Translations under genes and position numbers: made by a program | Part shown: positions 8,014 to 18,800 of the stretch, piece after piece | Layout: the number at the start of each line of letters is the position of its first letter | Numbering within the stretch: position 1 is the first letter of the stretch | Virus record (IMG/VR): IMGVR_UViG_3300031707_006564 | Coordinates: 1 to 36,955 of that record | Reading direction: 5' to 3' (one strand) | Length of the DNA stretch: 36,955 nucleotides | Origin: a virus | Notes under the pieces: model-generated | The model's database searches: none | Seen by the model: the letters and a program-made list of their open reading frames with translations, nothing else | What the model was told of the DNA's origin: nothing

Positions 8014-8077
8014 GAGCACGAATCCCGAACGGCCAAGCACAGACTGAGCACGAATCCCTAGTCACTGAGCACGAATC
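8014..8077 (+). repeat. Three direct copies of GAGCACGAATC
   Basis: Exact 11-base copies begin at 8014, 8046 and 8067, spaced 32 and 21 bases, close to three and two helical turns. They sit about 75-140 bases upstream of the early promoter and could be protein-binding sites. Confidence 0.7.
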
Positions 8078-8146
8078 GATCCGGCGCCATGAGAAACCCC
8101 TCTCCGTAGGTTCTCCCCACGTTCAAACCACGGTCAACCGAAACTC

Positions 8147-8337
8147 GGCACAGGTTTGGCACAGGTCGGCACAGGTGCTGTGTTTTCCCTCGTCAAATCC
8201 GGCACACTTCCGGCACAGGCCGATTATGTCAACTGGCACACCTCTTGTGCCAAGTTGTGCCAGTGCCCCATTTTCCCCCTCATGACTGAGCGTGGCACAA
8301 CCTCTGTGTCAAATCTGGCACTCCACCAAATGGCACA
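8147..8337 (+). repeat. Array of TGGCACA/CGGCACA boxes (iteron- or operator-like)
   Basis: GGCACA cores start at about 8147, 8158, 8168, 8201, 8212, 8235, 8294 and 8332, with a GGCACT variant at 8317 and inverted TGTGCCA copies at 8246 and 8256. Neighbours are mostly 10-12 bases apart, so the sites face the same side of the helix. TGGCACA-5 bases-TGTGCCA at 8234-8252 is a perfect palindrome. Confidence 0.8.
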
Positions 8338-8339
8338 GG

Positions 8340-8370
8340 ACACACCCCCATATATCAATATGGGGTGTGT
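8340..8370 (+). other. Long hairpin next to the repeat array
   Basis: ACACACCCCCATAT (8340-8353) pairs with ATATGGGGTGTGT (8358-8370) across an ATCA loop, a 13-bp stem with one bulged C. There is no T-run. Its place at the end of the array suggests a cruciform or origin element rather than a terminator. Confidence 0.6.
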
Positions 8371-8424
8371 ACCTTGCTTGGCCAGTGTCCCATAGTGTCT
8401 CCAGGGATTGTGGACAGTCCGTAG

Positions 8425-8441
8425 TATAATGGAGACAGATG
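8425..8441 (+). promoter_or_regulatory. Putative late-side promoter with phage-specific -10 context
   Basis: TATAAT at 8425-8430 is followed by GGAGACAGATGGA. The same block, TATAATGTAGACAGATGGA, occurs at 19578, differing at one base of 19. TGTCTCC (8396-8402) and GGAGACA (8431-8437) form an inverted repeat around the box. No good -35 is visible. The ATG at 8439 sits nine bases after the -10, so a transcript would be nearly leaderless; that frame gives only 13 residues to 8480 and may not be used. Confidence 0.5.
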
Positions 8442-8552
8442 GACACACTGGGTGGTGGTCGACGTTCCTGGAGATTGTAGGCTCGTCTGAGTCGATGAGC
8501 GTTCCTGGTCGATTTTCAAGAAGACGCTTGATCTAAGGGCGGTTTTGGGCAG

Positions 8553-9128
8553 ATGACCCTTCAGAATCGCAAAGCGACACGGTATCAAGAGCTATCCAAG
8601 GCACGCGCTGAGGTTGCAAGGCTCTTTCCCTTGGCCATGGACGTGATCGAGGGCGTTCTGAAGTATCCCAAGACCCCTCGTAACCTCAGATTCGAGGCTG
8701 CGAAGCTGATTTATTACCAGCACCTGGGCAAGCCTCCGGCCATGATCGAGATAGACCTGGAAGGCGAACTGGTGGGTCTGTCCCAGGCTGACAGGATGGC
8801 CAGAGCCACTGCTGAGGCTCGTAAAGCCTTCCAGGATGCGTTGGCCAAGGCTGGTGACCTGTCTGTCCTAGACGATTTCAGAGAACCAGAGCCTGTTCCC
8901 TCACACCCTGGACTGAAGGATCAGACATCCCTCAGTCCAGAGGCTTGTCAAAGAGACGTTCCCTTAGAGAGTACGTCTTCAGTAGTAGACGCTACTTTAG
9001 AAGAGGACGCGCAGGCACACACGCCCTTCTCAGAGAACGGAGATGCGCAGGCGCGCGCGCAAGGGGGTAGGGGGCCTTGCGAGGGGGAGGGGGTCTCGAT
9101 AGGTGGTCTTAATGCTGACCGCGAGTGA
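8553..9128 (+). CDS. Putative terminase small subunit
   Basis: This 191-aa protein opens the late operon, upstream of the large terminase with one small gene between. The first 110 residues are helical and basic, with MDVIEGVLKYPKTPRNLRFEAAKLIYYQHLGKPP resembling the DNA-binding helical part of small terminases and HTH-like packaging proteins. The last 75 residues are low-complexity and encoded by GC-rich DNA with a G-quadruplex-type motif. The call rests mainly on position and helical character. The ATG has only a weak ribosome binding site (AAGGGCGG, far upstream). Confidence 0.5.
   Translation: MTLQNRKATRYQELSKARAEVARLFPLAMDVIEGVLKYPKTPRNLRFEAAKLIYYQHLGKPPAMIEIDLEGELVGLSQADRMARATAEARKAFQDALAKAGDLSVLDDFREPEPVPSHPGLKDQTSLSPEACQRDVPLESTSSVVDATLEEDAQAHTPFSENGDAQARAQGGRGPCEGEGVSIGGLNADRE
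9063..9093 (+). other. G-quadruplex motif
   Basis: Four runs of exactly five G (9063-9067, 9070-9074, 9083-9087, 9089-9093) are separated by loops of 2, 8 and 1 bases. Just upstream is a GCGCGCGCGC alternating tract (about 9049-9059). Both lie in the 3' end of the small terminase candidate gene. Confidence 0.75.
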
Positions 9129-9217
9129 AAGAAATCCCCCAGAAAAATCCGAGTTCCCTCGTCAACATGAGGGATAGAGTGGTGTTTGAACTAGGGATAA
9201 CCAGGAAAGGAGGATCA

Positions 9218-9388
9218 ATGAAGATAGGGAAGGTGGATCCACTGAAGCTGTTCTATGCGGTGACCTTGGTGATGCCGATCGTGTACCAAGCGGTGGTGCA
9301 TCTGTACGGCTTCGTGGTGGACACAGCAAAAGAGGTGAAGGGAAAGTTCCTCGAAGCGATCGGTGAGCGGAGAGCGATAGGCGATTAG
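9218..9388 (+). CDS. Small single-pass membrane protein
   Basis: The 56-aa product starts at 9218 behind a perfect AAAGGAGG site; the longer frame from 9125 has no such signal. One hydrophobic segment (LKLFYAVTLVMPIVYQAVVHLYGFVV) is followed by a charged helix. It sits between the terminase subunits. It may be holin-like or a membrane factor; the sequence alone does not decide. Confidence 0.65.
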   Translation: MKIGKVDPLKLFYAVTLVMPIVYQAVVHLYGFVVDTAKEVKGKFLEAIGERRAIGD

Positions 9389-9407
9389 CGGTGCCGCACT
9401 GAGAACG

Positions 9408-9443
9408 CAGAGCCTGGGGGATAGCGATGTCCTCCAGGCTCTG
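9408..9443 (+). other. Hairpin before the large terminase gene
   Basis: CAGAGCCTGG and CCAGGCTCTG make a 10-bp perfect stem (9408-9417 and 9434-9443) enclosing 16 bases. No T-run follows. It may be a regulatory RNA structure for the GTG-started terminase gene, 18 bases downstream. Confidence 0.5.
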
Positions 9444-9461
9444 TTCAATGAAGGGTGAGAA

Positions 9462-11045
9462 GTGACAACCGAAAGAGTCGAGAGACCTGAAGAGACAACC
9501 GAAGAAGAATATCAGGCGATAGAGTGGGCCAAGATCGGGGCCAACTTCCTCTATTTCCTGATGACTTATGTCAAGGTCATGGAGCCTCCTCCTGGCCGCG
9601 GGGTGATCTCCTTCGAGCTTTGGGGCCATTTGATCCATGTCATTGGCCTGCTCTTCAAGCATCCGAAGATAGTCATACTGAAGTCCCGGCAGGTGGGGTT
9701 GACGTGGTTGCTGGCCGCTTACGCCTTGTGGACGGCGATGACGAAACCGGGTGCCCGGGTGTTGATCCTTTCGAAGTCCAAGCTGGATGCCCAAGAGGTC
9801 ATTGAACGGGTCAAGTTCATTTACAGCCAACTGCCGAAGTGGATGCAGGTTACTATCACGACTGAGAACAAGGGCGAGTTGGAATTCAAGTCGATGATGT
9901 CGAAGATCAAGGCTTTCGCGTCGACGGAAGACGCCGGCCGATCTGAGACCGGCACTCTGGTTATCTGTGACGAGCATGACTTCCATCCTCATGCTGAGGC
10001 CAACTATGCGGCCTTGAAGCCGACGATTGACGCGGTGTATGCCGATGGAAGTCAGCCACAGATCATCTGCGTGTCGACCTCGAACAAGCTGGAGATCCTC
10101 ACTCAGTTCAAGACTCTCTACCGTGAGGCGAAGGCCGGCGCAAACAGTTTCAAGAACGTCTTCATTCCGTGGTGGTCGCGGCCTGGGCGGGACCGCAAGT
10201 GGTTCCTGCAACAGTGCAAGGACTTTGCCAAGACTCCCTGGCAGCGTGAGGGTGAGTATCCCGAGAATGAAGAGGAAGCTCTTTCGCCGCCGAGGGCCAT
10301 CGCTGCCTTCAACCAGGATTCTCTCAAGAACATGCTGGCCGATGTCCGAAAACCTCTACCTCGGATCGAAGGCGAGATGTACAGTCCTCTCATCAATCTC
10401 TACAAGAAATATGTTCCTGGCCGGACGTACACCGGTGGTATTGACACTGGGCATGGAGTTGGGCAAGACGAGAGTGTCTGCGCGGTCATGGACCTGCAGA
10501 CGATGGAAGTGGTGGCCGACATTCAGTCGTCCAGTGTCAATCCGAGGGACTTTGCGCGGATCTCGGTGCAACTGCTCAAGATGTATGAGACCGCCTGGGG
10601 TGGTGAACCGCTGGTGGGCGTGGAGAACAACGACTGGGGCCATGAGGTCATTCAGTACATGATGGACGAAGGCTACGGGAACTTCTTCTACATGGACTGG
10701 TTCAAGATTGGCAAGAGAGATGAGGAACGGAAGAAAGAGATCGGCTGGCACACGGCGCCGGGTGGGACCGACAGCGGCCGGTGGGTTCTCTGGGGTGATC
10801 TCGTTGACGCAGTTCCTGGCTTGATCGTCTACAACGAGAAGGGGCTGCAACAGTTCTTTGACATCATCCGGAATCCGGACAAGAACGGCAAGATCGAGGC
10901 TATCAAGGGATGCCACGACGACTACCCGATGGCTGTGGGTCTGGCGTGGCACATGCGGAAATACACCTACTTCGGACCGGCGCTCAATGACAAGGCCAGC
11001 CATTCCAAGAGCTACATGGTGTCCACTGGAAGAATCGGGAACTAG
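9462..11045 (+). CDS. terL: Terminase large subunit
   Basis: This 527-aa protein is the packaging motor and nuclease. The ATPase half has a Walker A-type SRQVGLTW (residues 75-82), a Walker B GTLVICDEHDF near residue 165 and a coupling region. The nuclease half has the RNase H-like acidic residues in GGIDTGHG (near 325), VGVENND (near 386) and CHDDYPMAVG (near 485). The start is GTG at 9462. It cuts concatemers or the pac/cos site and drives DNA into the prohead with the portal encoded next. Length is normal for the family. Confidence 0.95.
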   Translation: MTTERVERPEETTEEEYQAIEWAKIGANFLYFLMTYVKVMEPPPGRGVISFELWGHLIHVIGLLFKHPKIVILKSRQVGLTWLLAAYALWTAMTKPGARVLILSKSKLDAQEVIERVKFIYSQLPKWMQVTITTENKGELEFKSMMSKIKAFASTEDAGRSETGTLVICDEHDFHPHAEANYAALKPTIDAVYADGSQPQIICVSTSNKLEILTQFKTLYREAKAGANSFKNVFIPWWSRPGRDRKWFLQQCKDFAKTPWQREGEYPENEEEALSPPRAIAAFNQDSLKNMLADVRKPLPRIEGEMYSPLINLYKKYVPGRTYTGGIDTGHGVGQDESVCAVMDLQTMEVVADIQSSSVNPRDFARISVQLLKMYETAWGGEPLVGVENNDWGHEVIQYMMDEGYGNFFYMDWFKIGKRDEERKKEIGWHTAPGGTDSGRWVLWGDLVDAVPGLIVYNEKGLQQFFDIIRNPDKNGKIEAIKGCHDDYPMAVGLAWHMRKYTYFGPALNDKASHSKSYMVSTGRIGN

Positions 11046-11059
11046 GAAGGAGGGTCAAG

Positions 11060-12757
11060 GTGGCAACTGCAACAGAGGCAAAGATCACACCTGAAGATGC
11101 CTTGGCCAAGTACGAGATCAGCAAGAGGTACTATGCGGAGAGGGACCGGCGCATAGACACGGCCTGGGAATACTACTCGGGCCAGTACAAGATCAACGTG
11201 CCAGATGGTTTCGAGGCGTACATCGATCCCAAGATCAAGGGGATCATCGATGTGGACACCGGCCACATCATCACATCGAATCCGGTGGTCACGGTCCCGC
11301 CTTCCAAGAACACCAAAGAGGCAGAGAGGGCGGCTGACGTCAGGGAGAAGTTCCTGCAGGTGGCACTCACCAGACTGAGACGGAGCCTGACGCATGATCC
11401 GCTGAAGCGCGCTGCCAGTCATGGCTTCAAGTATGGTGTCTACTGTTTCAAGGGGCCACTCTATGACCCGAGTCTACTGAATCAGAGCAAGAAGTCCACC
11501 AATTCAGGCAATGCCAGTCAGTTCCGCTTTCCTATTATTGTGCAGGCCATCAATCCGAAGCGGATACTGCCAGAGCCTGGGGCGCTTCATCCGCGGTGGG
11601 TGTTCGAGCACTACAAGCGCAAGGTCTTCACGGTCAAGCGGAACTGGATCGATTTCAGGACTGACAAGAAGGATGACGAGGATGTCGACTGGGTTGAATA
11701 CTGGGATGAGTTCGTCCGGTTCTACTTTGCTGACGGCCAGTGCGTCTACAAGGTGCCGAACCTGTACGGCTTCATTCCCTACGAGATCGGCTTTGCCGGT
11801 ATGGGCGACGAGTCAGCCGATGGTCTGCCCGAGTGGGAGTCCATGGGCATCATCCATCCGGTGATTCCGACACTGAGAGCTCGGGCGCGGTCCCTCACGG
11901 CCCTCGATGCCTTGCTTCAGTGGGTGGCCTTTCCGGTGATTGCGTCTGACAAGCCGGTGGCCGGCCTGAACATTCGATTCATCCCTGGCCAGATCAACCA
12001 TCTTCCACCTGAGTTGAACATCAGGCCGTGGTACACGCCGACCATTCACCCTGACATGTACAAGTTCCTGTCGATGCTGGACGCCGACCTGGAGACGATG
12101 ACTCATGCCAGATCGGTTGAAGGGCAGCGGGACATCGGTGTGAACTCGGGGTACATGCAGAGCATGATGGTGGCTCAGGCCAGACTCCGGTATGAGGAAC
12201 TGATGAGCAATCTGGAGCACTCCATCGCCAACATCCTGGGGAAGATGCTCATGCTCATCGAGAACGTGATAGAGGAACCTCTGACCGTCTACGGCACGTT
12301 CGGCAAGGGTGACAGGAATGTGGCCTCCATTCAGCCGAAGGACATCAGCGGTCAATACTACTGCGAGGTCAAGCTCTCGGCTGTCGACACTGAGCTTCAG
12401 GACCGCAAGGCCATGCTCGGCTCGAAGCTCTACAAAGAGGGGCTCATCCGGCGACGCACAGCCATCGAGGACTACGTGGGCCGACCGAACGCAACTGAGG
12501 AAGAAGAGGGGATTCTGGTTGACAAACTGCTGGAACATCCGGCTGTGGCGATGGCGCAAGCTCAAGAGGTCGCCAAGGAAATGGGGTACACGGACATCAT
12601 CAACAATCTGACAAAGGGTACTCCGGGCGGTGGTTCGGGGGCCAACAATCAGCCGGTACAACCCGGTGGGTTGCCCTCGGTCAATGAGTTGCAGGCAGAA
12701 CTGGCCGGAACGAACAAACAACTGGAGGGAGAATATGGAGATCTCCAAGGTGCTTAA
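11060..12757 (+). CDS. Portal protein
   Basis: The 565-aa protein follows terL by 14 bases with a GGAAGGAGG site before a GTG start. It begins with a helical segment (KYEISKRYYAERDRRIDTAWEYYSGQY), contains the TGHIITSNPVVTVPP region and a long alpha-helical crown-type middle, and ends in a flexible glycine/glutamine tail. This is the usual layout of head-tail connector portals, which form the dodecameric ring for DNA entry. Direct position between terL and head genes supports the call. The last 23 bases overlap the next gene. Confidence 0.85.
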   Translation: MATATEAKITPEDALAKYEISKRYYAERDRRIDTAWEYYSGQYKINVPDGFEAYIDPKIKGIIDVDTGHIITSNPVVTVPPSKNTKEAERAADVREKFLQVALTRLRRSLTHDPLKRAASHGFKYGVYCFKGPLYDPSLLNQSKKSTNSGNASQFRFPIIVQAINPKRILPEPGALHPRWVFEHYKRKVFTVKRNWIDFRTDKKDDEDVDWVEYWDEFVRFYFADGQCVYKVPNLYGFIPYEIGFAGMGDESADGLPEWESMGIIHPVIPTLRARARSLTALDALLQWVAFPVIASDKPVAGLNIRFIPGQINHLPPELNIRPWYTPTIHPDMYKFLSMLDADLETMTHARSVEGQRDIGVNSGYMQSMMVAQARLRYEELMSNLEHSIANILGKMLMLIENVIEEPLTVYGTFGKGDRNVASIQPKDISGQYYCEVKLSAVDTELQDRKAMLGSKLYKEGLIRRRTAIEDYVGRPNATEEEEGILVDKLLEHPAVAMAQAQEVAKEMGYTDIINNLTKGTPGGGSGANNQPVQPGGLPSVNELQAELAGTNKQLEGEYGDLQGA

Positions 12758-12887
12758 ACAGGTTCAAGACAGAGCACAGGTGGTCGTAGACAGAGCGACT
12801 GAGGAATTGAAGTCCGACAATCCGAAGGCGCAGTACGGCAAGAGGCAAGACCGTCTACTGAAGAGGATAGGGAGACAAGATGGGTAG
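12735..12887 (+). CDS. Small coiled-coil protein between portal and giant gene
   Basis: A 50-aa product starting MEISKVLKQVQDRAQVVVD, overlapping the portal end by 23 bases and the giant gene start by 8 bases, with a GAGGGA site. It is almost entirely helical and ends in a basic stretch (GKRQDRLLKRIGRQDG). The nested overlaps argue for translation coupled to both neighbours. It could be a connector-associated or head-assembly peptide; no family is recognised. Confidence 0.65.
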   Translation: MEISKVLKQVQDRAQVVVDRATEELKSDNPKAQYGKRQDRLLKRIGRQDG

Positions 12888-15800
12888 TCCACTGTCAACT
12901 GATACCACCACCATTATCAAGAAACCGAAGACGTTCACTCTGCCATTTTCCGAGTTGGATACAGAACTGGTTGTCTCTCCATCCCCCACACCGGCTGCGA
13001 GTACACCGGAGCCCACACCGGCTGCTGGTACTCCCGAGGCTTCCTGGCTGACGGAGTGGCGACAGGGCCAGACAGCCGAGACCGATACCATGAAGGCCGG
13101 TTATGAGGCTGATCTGACCAAGGAAGTGACTCCCTGGGAAGACTTGGCCAAGAGTAGCAGGTGGCTCTCTTCAGAAGAGTACCAGAATGTTGTTGCGGCC
13201 AAGAGCTATGACATAGCTCGGAAGCAGGAGATAGCCGACTGGTACAAGGAACAGACGACAGCACTGGAGACTCAGGGAGATGAACTCAAGGGTGTCCAGC
13301 AGCTACAAGAGAATGTTGATCTTCAGTCCACAGTCCTCACCATCAACTTGAATGACCTCAATACCGAGTTGCAGAAACCGACATCGCTGGATGCGGTGCA
13401 GGCCAAGGCCAGTGATTTTGTGACTCAGGTAGAGAAACAGAGGGCCAGTCTGACTGCATATCGGGACTGGCTTAGGGCTCAGGGGACGACGGCAGAGGCT
13501 GAGATTGCCCAGGCCAAGACTCAGGGACTTCCCGAGGACCAATGGGTCAGCACTGATGACCGGATCCGTGATCTGGACAAGTTGATCCAGTGGGCCGCTG
13601 ATGTCCAGGTGCAAGCATCAGCGAAGTCGTCCGGACCTACCTGGAGACCATGGACTTCGCAGTTCTGGAGAGAGCGCGCTCTCGGCTTCATGGTCAATAC
13701 GGCACTGCCAAAGCTGGAATGGGTAGACACCACTTGGTCTATCTTCGCGGCACAGTCACTCCAACGCATTAACGATAGCTTGCCTGGGGACTATGGTCTC
13801 TTCCTTGGCAAAGGAGAGCAACTCTTTGGAGCCACTGGCGAACTCATGGAGATGGAGAACGGTAAATTCGTTCTCAAACCTTGGGAAGCAGAGGCGCACG
13901 AGATATGGAAGGCGACGGCTGATCCGGCTGCTCAAAGCACACTGGCCATACTCAATCCAGCTTGGTTCATTCCTCTTGATAGGGTGGGGCAAGGAACGTT
14001 GAAAGGGCTGGAAGCAGCGACGCGAGGGGGAAAGGTAGGGGGAGAGTATGGGGGCAGTCTGCTTGCGCGACTCGCCTTGAGGGGAAAAGAGCTTGACACT
14101 CTGGCGACTGAGGCTGGACTGGAACTCCGTGGCTTCAAGAATGTGGTACAGATCACTGGCCGGACTCCGGGGCTTATCGAACACTACCTGCCACAGATCG
14201 TCAAGGCTACTCAGATCGGGGTCAGGACAGTCTATCTGCCGGTCGAGGCAGTCTCCCGCATCACACTACAAGCCATTCACATAGCCGGTGCGCTTGGCAA
14301 GGGGTTGGTGGCATTCGGCTGGAAGCTGGCTACTCTGCCATTCAAGGTAGCCGGTTGGGTCTTCTCTCGCGCTGTCTGGCGTCCGGCGATATCGCAGTTG
14401 GGCAAGCTGGCGATCCCTGAGTCCATGAGAACTCTGGCCACAAACTCCGGCTTCGAGGTGTCCTTCCTGCCCAAAGGGGAAAAGGTGGGCAAGGGTATGC
14501 TCTACCGTGTCAAGGAAAAGGTGTCGGGACTGGATGTGCTCGTGAAGGATGAGGATGAGTTTATCAGTCTGGTCAATACCGGCGAATTGATGCCAGTGGC
14601 GAGGGAACGGTTCTTTGTTGAACAGACAGGGCAAGTCCTCAGTCATAAACAATATCTTGAGACTCCGGTAGCGGGGAACATCTGGGCTGAGAGATCATTC
14701 CGGCTGGCGACGAAACCGGATGGCATGAGCACCGATATCTGGAAGAAGGGATTTCAAGCCTTCCGTGTGGACTCCATGAAGAAGATGGTCGAGCCGGTCC
14801 AGATGATGGACCAGTTCCCGACCATTGAGAAGTTCATTCAGACGGCTCCTGCAGAGACACCCCTTCGCCGGGTACTGGCCACGTTGGTCAACAAGGAATG
14901 GGCACAAGGACACATGCGCGGGGTTCCCGGTCTTCGCCGGCTTATCATGTCACTTGATCCGGTGGCCAGTGATATCGCTCGGGCTGCTCAGGGATGGCGC
15001 AACATGCAAGAGGCGCTGGAGATGTGGAAGACTGGGCAACTGGCGGCAGCAAGGCGCTGTGAGAGATTCGAGGTCCAGGTTCTGAAGCGGGACATCGGCA
15101 AGGGTGAGACCATCACAGATCTGGTGGTCAAGAACGTCCAGGCGCGAGACAACAAGTCCATCGCGTACATTGGCGATGCTCTGGAGCATCCCGAGAGATT
15201 CGTGATGAGCGATGAGTTGCGGGTGGCTCGTGATATCTACTGCCAGATCATTGATGAGGCGAGAGCCGGCCTTCAGAAGTACGGGGTAGACGTGAAGGAG
15301 CTTATCTTCGAGGGTGAAGGTCACTACTTCCCGCGGTACGTCCTGGGAAAGAACGGCAATCTCATCAATGCCAGCGGGCCGCGTCCTGGCGGGGGATTCA
15401 TGACGAAGGCGACCTTTGAGAAGACGCGAGTCTTTGACGAAATGTCCGAGGGTATCCAGAAAGGATACATCTATGAGGGAGACCCTCTCATAGTGCTGGA
15501 TGCACACCTGAGTGCGTCTATCAAGCGCATGGCCGACCAGGAGTTCTACCGCATGATGAAACCGTATGGCATGACTGAGGTAGAGATTGTGGAACGCTTG
15601 GCGCCAGGGTTGAGGGCGATGGCCGACGCCGGCAAGGTGAAACTCCGGGCGATGACCAAGATCGACGAAATGGTCAAGCTCATATCAGTGGTAGAGCCTC
15701 ATAGTGCATTCAAAGGTTCGACCATGAGGTTCATCCGCAAGTATGCTCCTGACGTGTGGTCCGAACTCAGGTCGGTCCGGACGCAGGCCACGGCTGAAGA

Positions 15801-18800
15801 AAAGGCGCTGAGGTCTACCCTGGAACGATACGGCACCACCTTCAAGGAAATGAAGTGGCGGCTGGAGAGTCTACAGAGTGCCAAGGTCGCTGCCGAAGGG
15901 CAAGCCGTTGCTGCAACTGAAGAGACTCGTCAGGCTATCGAGGAACTGACCAGGGTACTCAACGAGCTTGCCGAGAAACCGCTGGCTCAATTCCCCACGG
16001 AAGAGAAGCTACGAGACATCCTGGCGCTACTGCCAGATGAACTCAAGAGTGAGTGGAACTCATCTGTGAAGATGCTGTACGACGATGCCTCGACTGTCGC
16101 AGCGGGGTATGAGGCCGAACTTGAAACGGCTATCGAGTCCCTCAAGGATGATCCTATCTACAGTCGGACGGTGAAGTACGGCCGGACGACTGTCAAGAGG
16201 GTCAAGGATGGCAAGAATGTCATTGAAGCTGGCGCCACACGCAATGTCAATCTCCCGGGCCTCCTGTTGAAGCGATCCGGCAAGGATGCGGGGATGATCC
16301 CTGAGACCATCACCATTGAGCAATATCGTTCTCTCTATGGTAAGGAGCCAAACCAGTCTATTCTCAAGCAAGTGGGCAAAGAGAAGCGCGTCATGTCCGA
16401 GTACGCCTTTGACGAGATAGCCGAGGAATTCGGCATCTCGTCTGACGAGTTCGTCCGGCGCATCAATGACTATCCTCGACTTCAGGGGGACATCTGGGGA
16501 TTGACCAGAGATTCGCAGATGGCCAACGAAGCGGCTGAACGCCTGGCGGTGGTCTATCGAGTCTTCAAGGAAGATGAGGCTGAGGTCGCGGCTGCAATCA
16601 AGGCCGTAGAGACTGGCGACTATGCCAAGCCGTTTGCGGAAGTAGCCAAGCCCAAGCCGGAAGTGCCAGAGGTCAAACTGCCTACCCAAGAGCCAGGAAT
16701 GCCAGAGGCCGGCGTCCAGTCCGACATCTTCGGCAGCACGAAGGTAGTCAGGCCGGAAGGCAAGGGCGAGGTCGTCCAGGGCAACATGGAAGACTTGGCG
16801 AAGTACCAAGAGGCGATGAAGGGGAAACCAGTCGAACCCACTGCAACCGCAGTAGAGACTACTGCAAAGGTAACTCCCGAACCTGCTGCCACTCCCAAAA
16901 CTGGTACGACCGAACCCAAACCAGAGGCCACCTTCACTCCGAGGCCAGAGGCGCCAGAGGTCAAGCCGTCAAAGGACTGGTGGGATAAGGTCCGGCTGAT
17001 GGCTGAGAACAGACTGAAGGACGCGAGAATAAGACAGGCTCGGATGGAAGCTGATCTAGCTGCTGTCAGGGCCAGGGCCAAGCATCCCGATCCGTTCGGT
17101 AGTGGTCAGCTATTCCAGGGCGAGAAGGGCATGATGGTCAGAGGCACCTACGCCTTCCAGGGCACATGGTTCCCTGAGACGGTGGCCACTGCCATTGAGA
17201 AGCAACTGGGTGATGTTGGCCTCAAGTGGGTGCGGGGGATATCGGATGTTAGTGGTGTGGCCAGAATGTTGATGACTGGTTTGGACTTCGGCGGTGGCAT
17301 GATCCAGGGACTTCCGGTGCTGCTCATGCGTCCAGACGTATGGTTCGATGCACAGAAAGAAGCATTCAAGAGCTTAGGCAATCCCAAGATGGCCTATGAG
17401 TATCTCAATTCTCCGGCAAGCCGTGAGGTAATCAGAGAGACCATCGTGGCCGGAAAACCCCTGGTCGTCAACATGAGTGAATTCACCGAGACGATGGGTG
17501 GGGGTGGTCTGATGGGGAAGCTGGTCTCTCAACCGGGACTGAAGCAAACAGCACGTCCGGTATTCGAGCGTGCGGCATTGTCCTTTGATACCTTCGGGAC
17601 GGTGGCCAGAATCGAGATGTACAAGGGACTGAGGCCACTGGCCAAGACTCCCCAGGACTTGCTTGACTTGATCGACTTCGTGAACAAGATGACTGGTGTT
17701 CGATCCGGAGTGGTGGCGGGTGCCACGCAGAGACAGATCGAGGGATCACTACTTCTCTTCGCTCCACGGTACTTCCGAGCCACCGTCTCCCTCATGTTCG
17801 ATGTCTTCCGAGGGGGACTCAAGGGGCAACTGGCTAGGCGCATGATGGGTTCCATGCTGGCCGGTGGGTCGCTCTTCTATTACGGTGCTTGCAAGGCACT
17901 CGGTCAAGAGCCGAACTTTGATCCGCGGTCGAGCAAGTTCCTGACCGTCGAGATAGGCGGGAGTCACATCGGTTTCGGTTCTATCTGGGTATCGATGGCA
18001 AGAATGTTCGCCGGGGTGGTAGCAACTGCATCTGACAAGCCAGGGGATCTGCTGAAGATGAGCCGCGTTGATAATCCGTTGGCCAAGTTCATAGCAGGCC
18101 GTCTGGCCCCGCTGACTGGATCAGCCATGGACATCATCCTGGGCAAGACCTACATCGGAGAGAACCTGGAGTCCAAGGATGGCTTCCTGGGGAAGAATTG
18201 GGCTGCTATCGGGAAAGAGGTCATAGCTCGAAACCTCTTGCCATTCTGGTTGGATGCTCAACTGAACTCGAATCCACGTCCCGGCCTGTCTTCGGTTCCG
18301 GCTGAGATGATGGGTCTCCGGTCTTGGGCACTGCAACCGTGGGAGAAGCGCAACAAGCTCAGGGACTTCTACGCCATGCAAGAGTTCGGCGTCACATGGG
18401 AACAACTGCGACAGGAAAAGCCCTCGAAGAACGCGAAAGCGGCCATGGCTTCGACTTGGGGTGTGGATGCTCAGAAGTACCTGGAAGGGAGTCACAGTGA
18501 CCTTGCCTCAGTCAGTACAGAGGCAAGGCAAGCCGTCCTGAAGAGAGGCATGGCTTTCGATGCACTCTACGAGGAATGGTCCGGCCAGTTCGTGACTGAG
18601 AATGAGCGTGTGGCCACTCTCCTGCAGAGAGCCTCCGATGAGTTCAAGTACAACATCTCCCTGAGAGACCGGCTGAATGCTGGCGATACTACGCTGACTG
18701 CTGACGAACAGAACAAGGCGCAGACTGCCGGCCAGATATTCCGTGATACTGTTGGCCAAGTCAGAGACAACCATCGGTACTGGCGCGAGGCCATACAGGG

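Larger units (their letters stand above)
7850..8552. other. Divergent non-coding control region (703 bases)
   Basis: No convincing gene lies here. It separates the minus-strand early operon from the plus-strand late operon and contains the early promoter, three GAGCACGAATC copies, at least ten TGGCACA/CGGCACA boxes, a 13-bp hairpin and a TATAAT box. An operator region, a replication origin, or both would fit. Confidence 0.7.

Noticed and set aside
8147-8337. Repeats as a CRISPR array
   Set aside because: Boxes are only 6-8 bases, at 10-12 base spacing and in both orientations, with no spacer-sized unique segments or cas genes.
9162-10211. 349-codon minus-strand frame
   Set aside because: It lies antisense across the small membrane gene and the terminase gene, has no ribosome binding site and its translation is low-complexity; the plus-strand genes are clearly real.
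11813-12748. 311-codon minus-strand frame over the portal gene
   Set aside because: Antisense shadow of a high-GC gene with no recognisable domain or start signal.
16060-16809. 249-codon minus-strand frame within the giant gene
   Set aside because: No start signal; the plus frame is continuous for 2228 codons.
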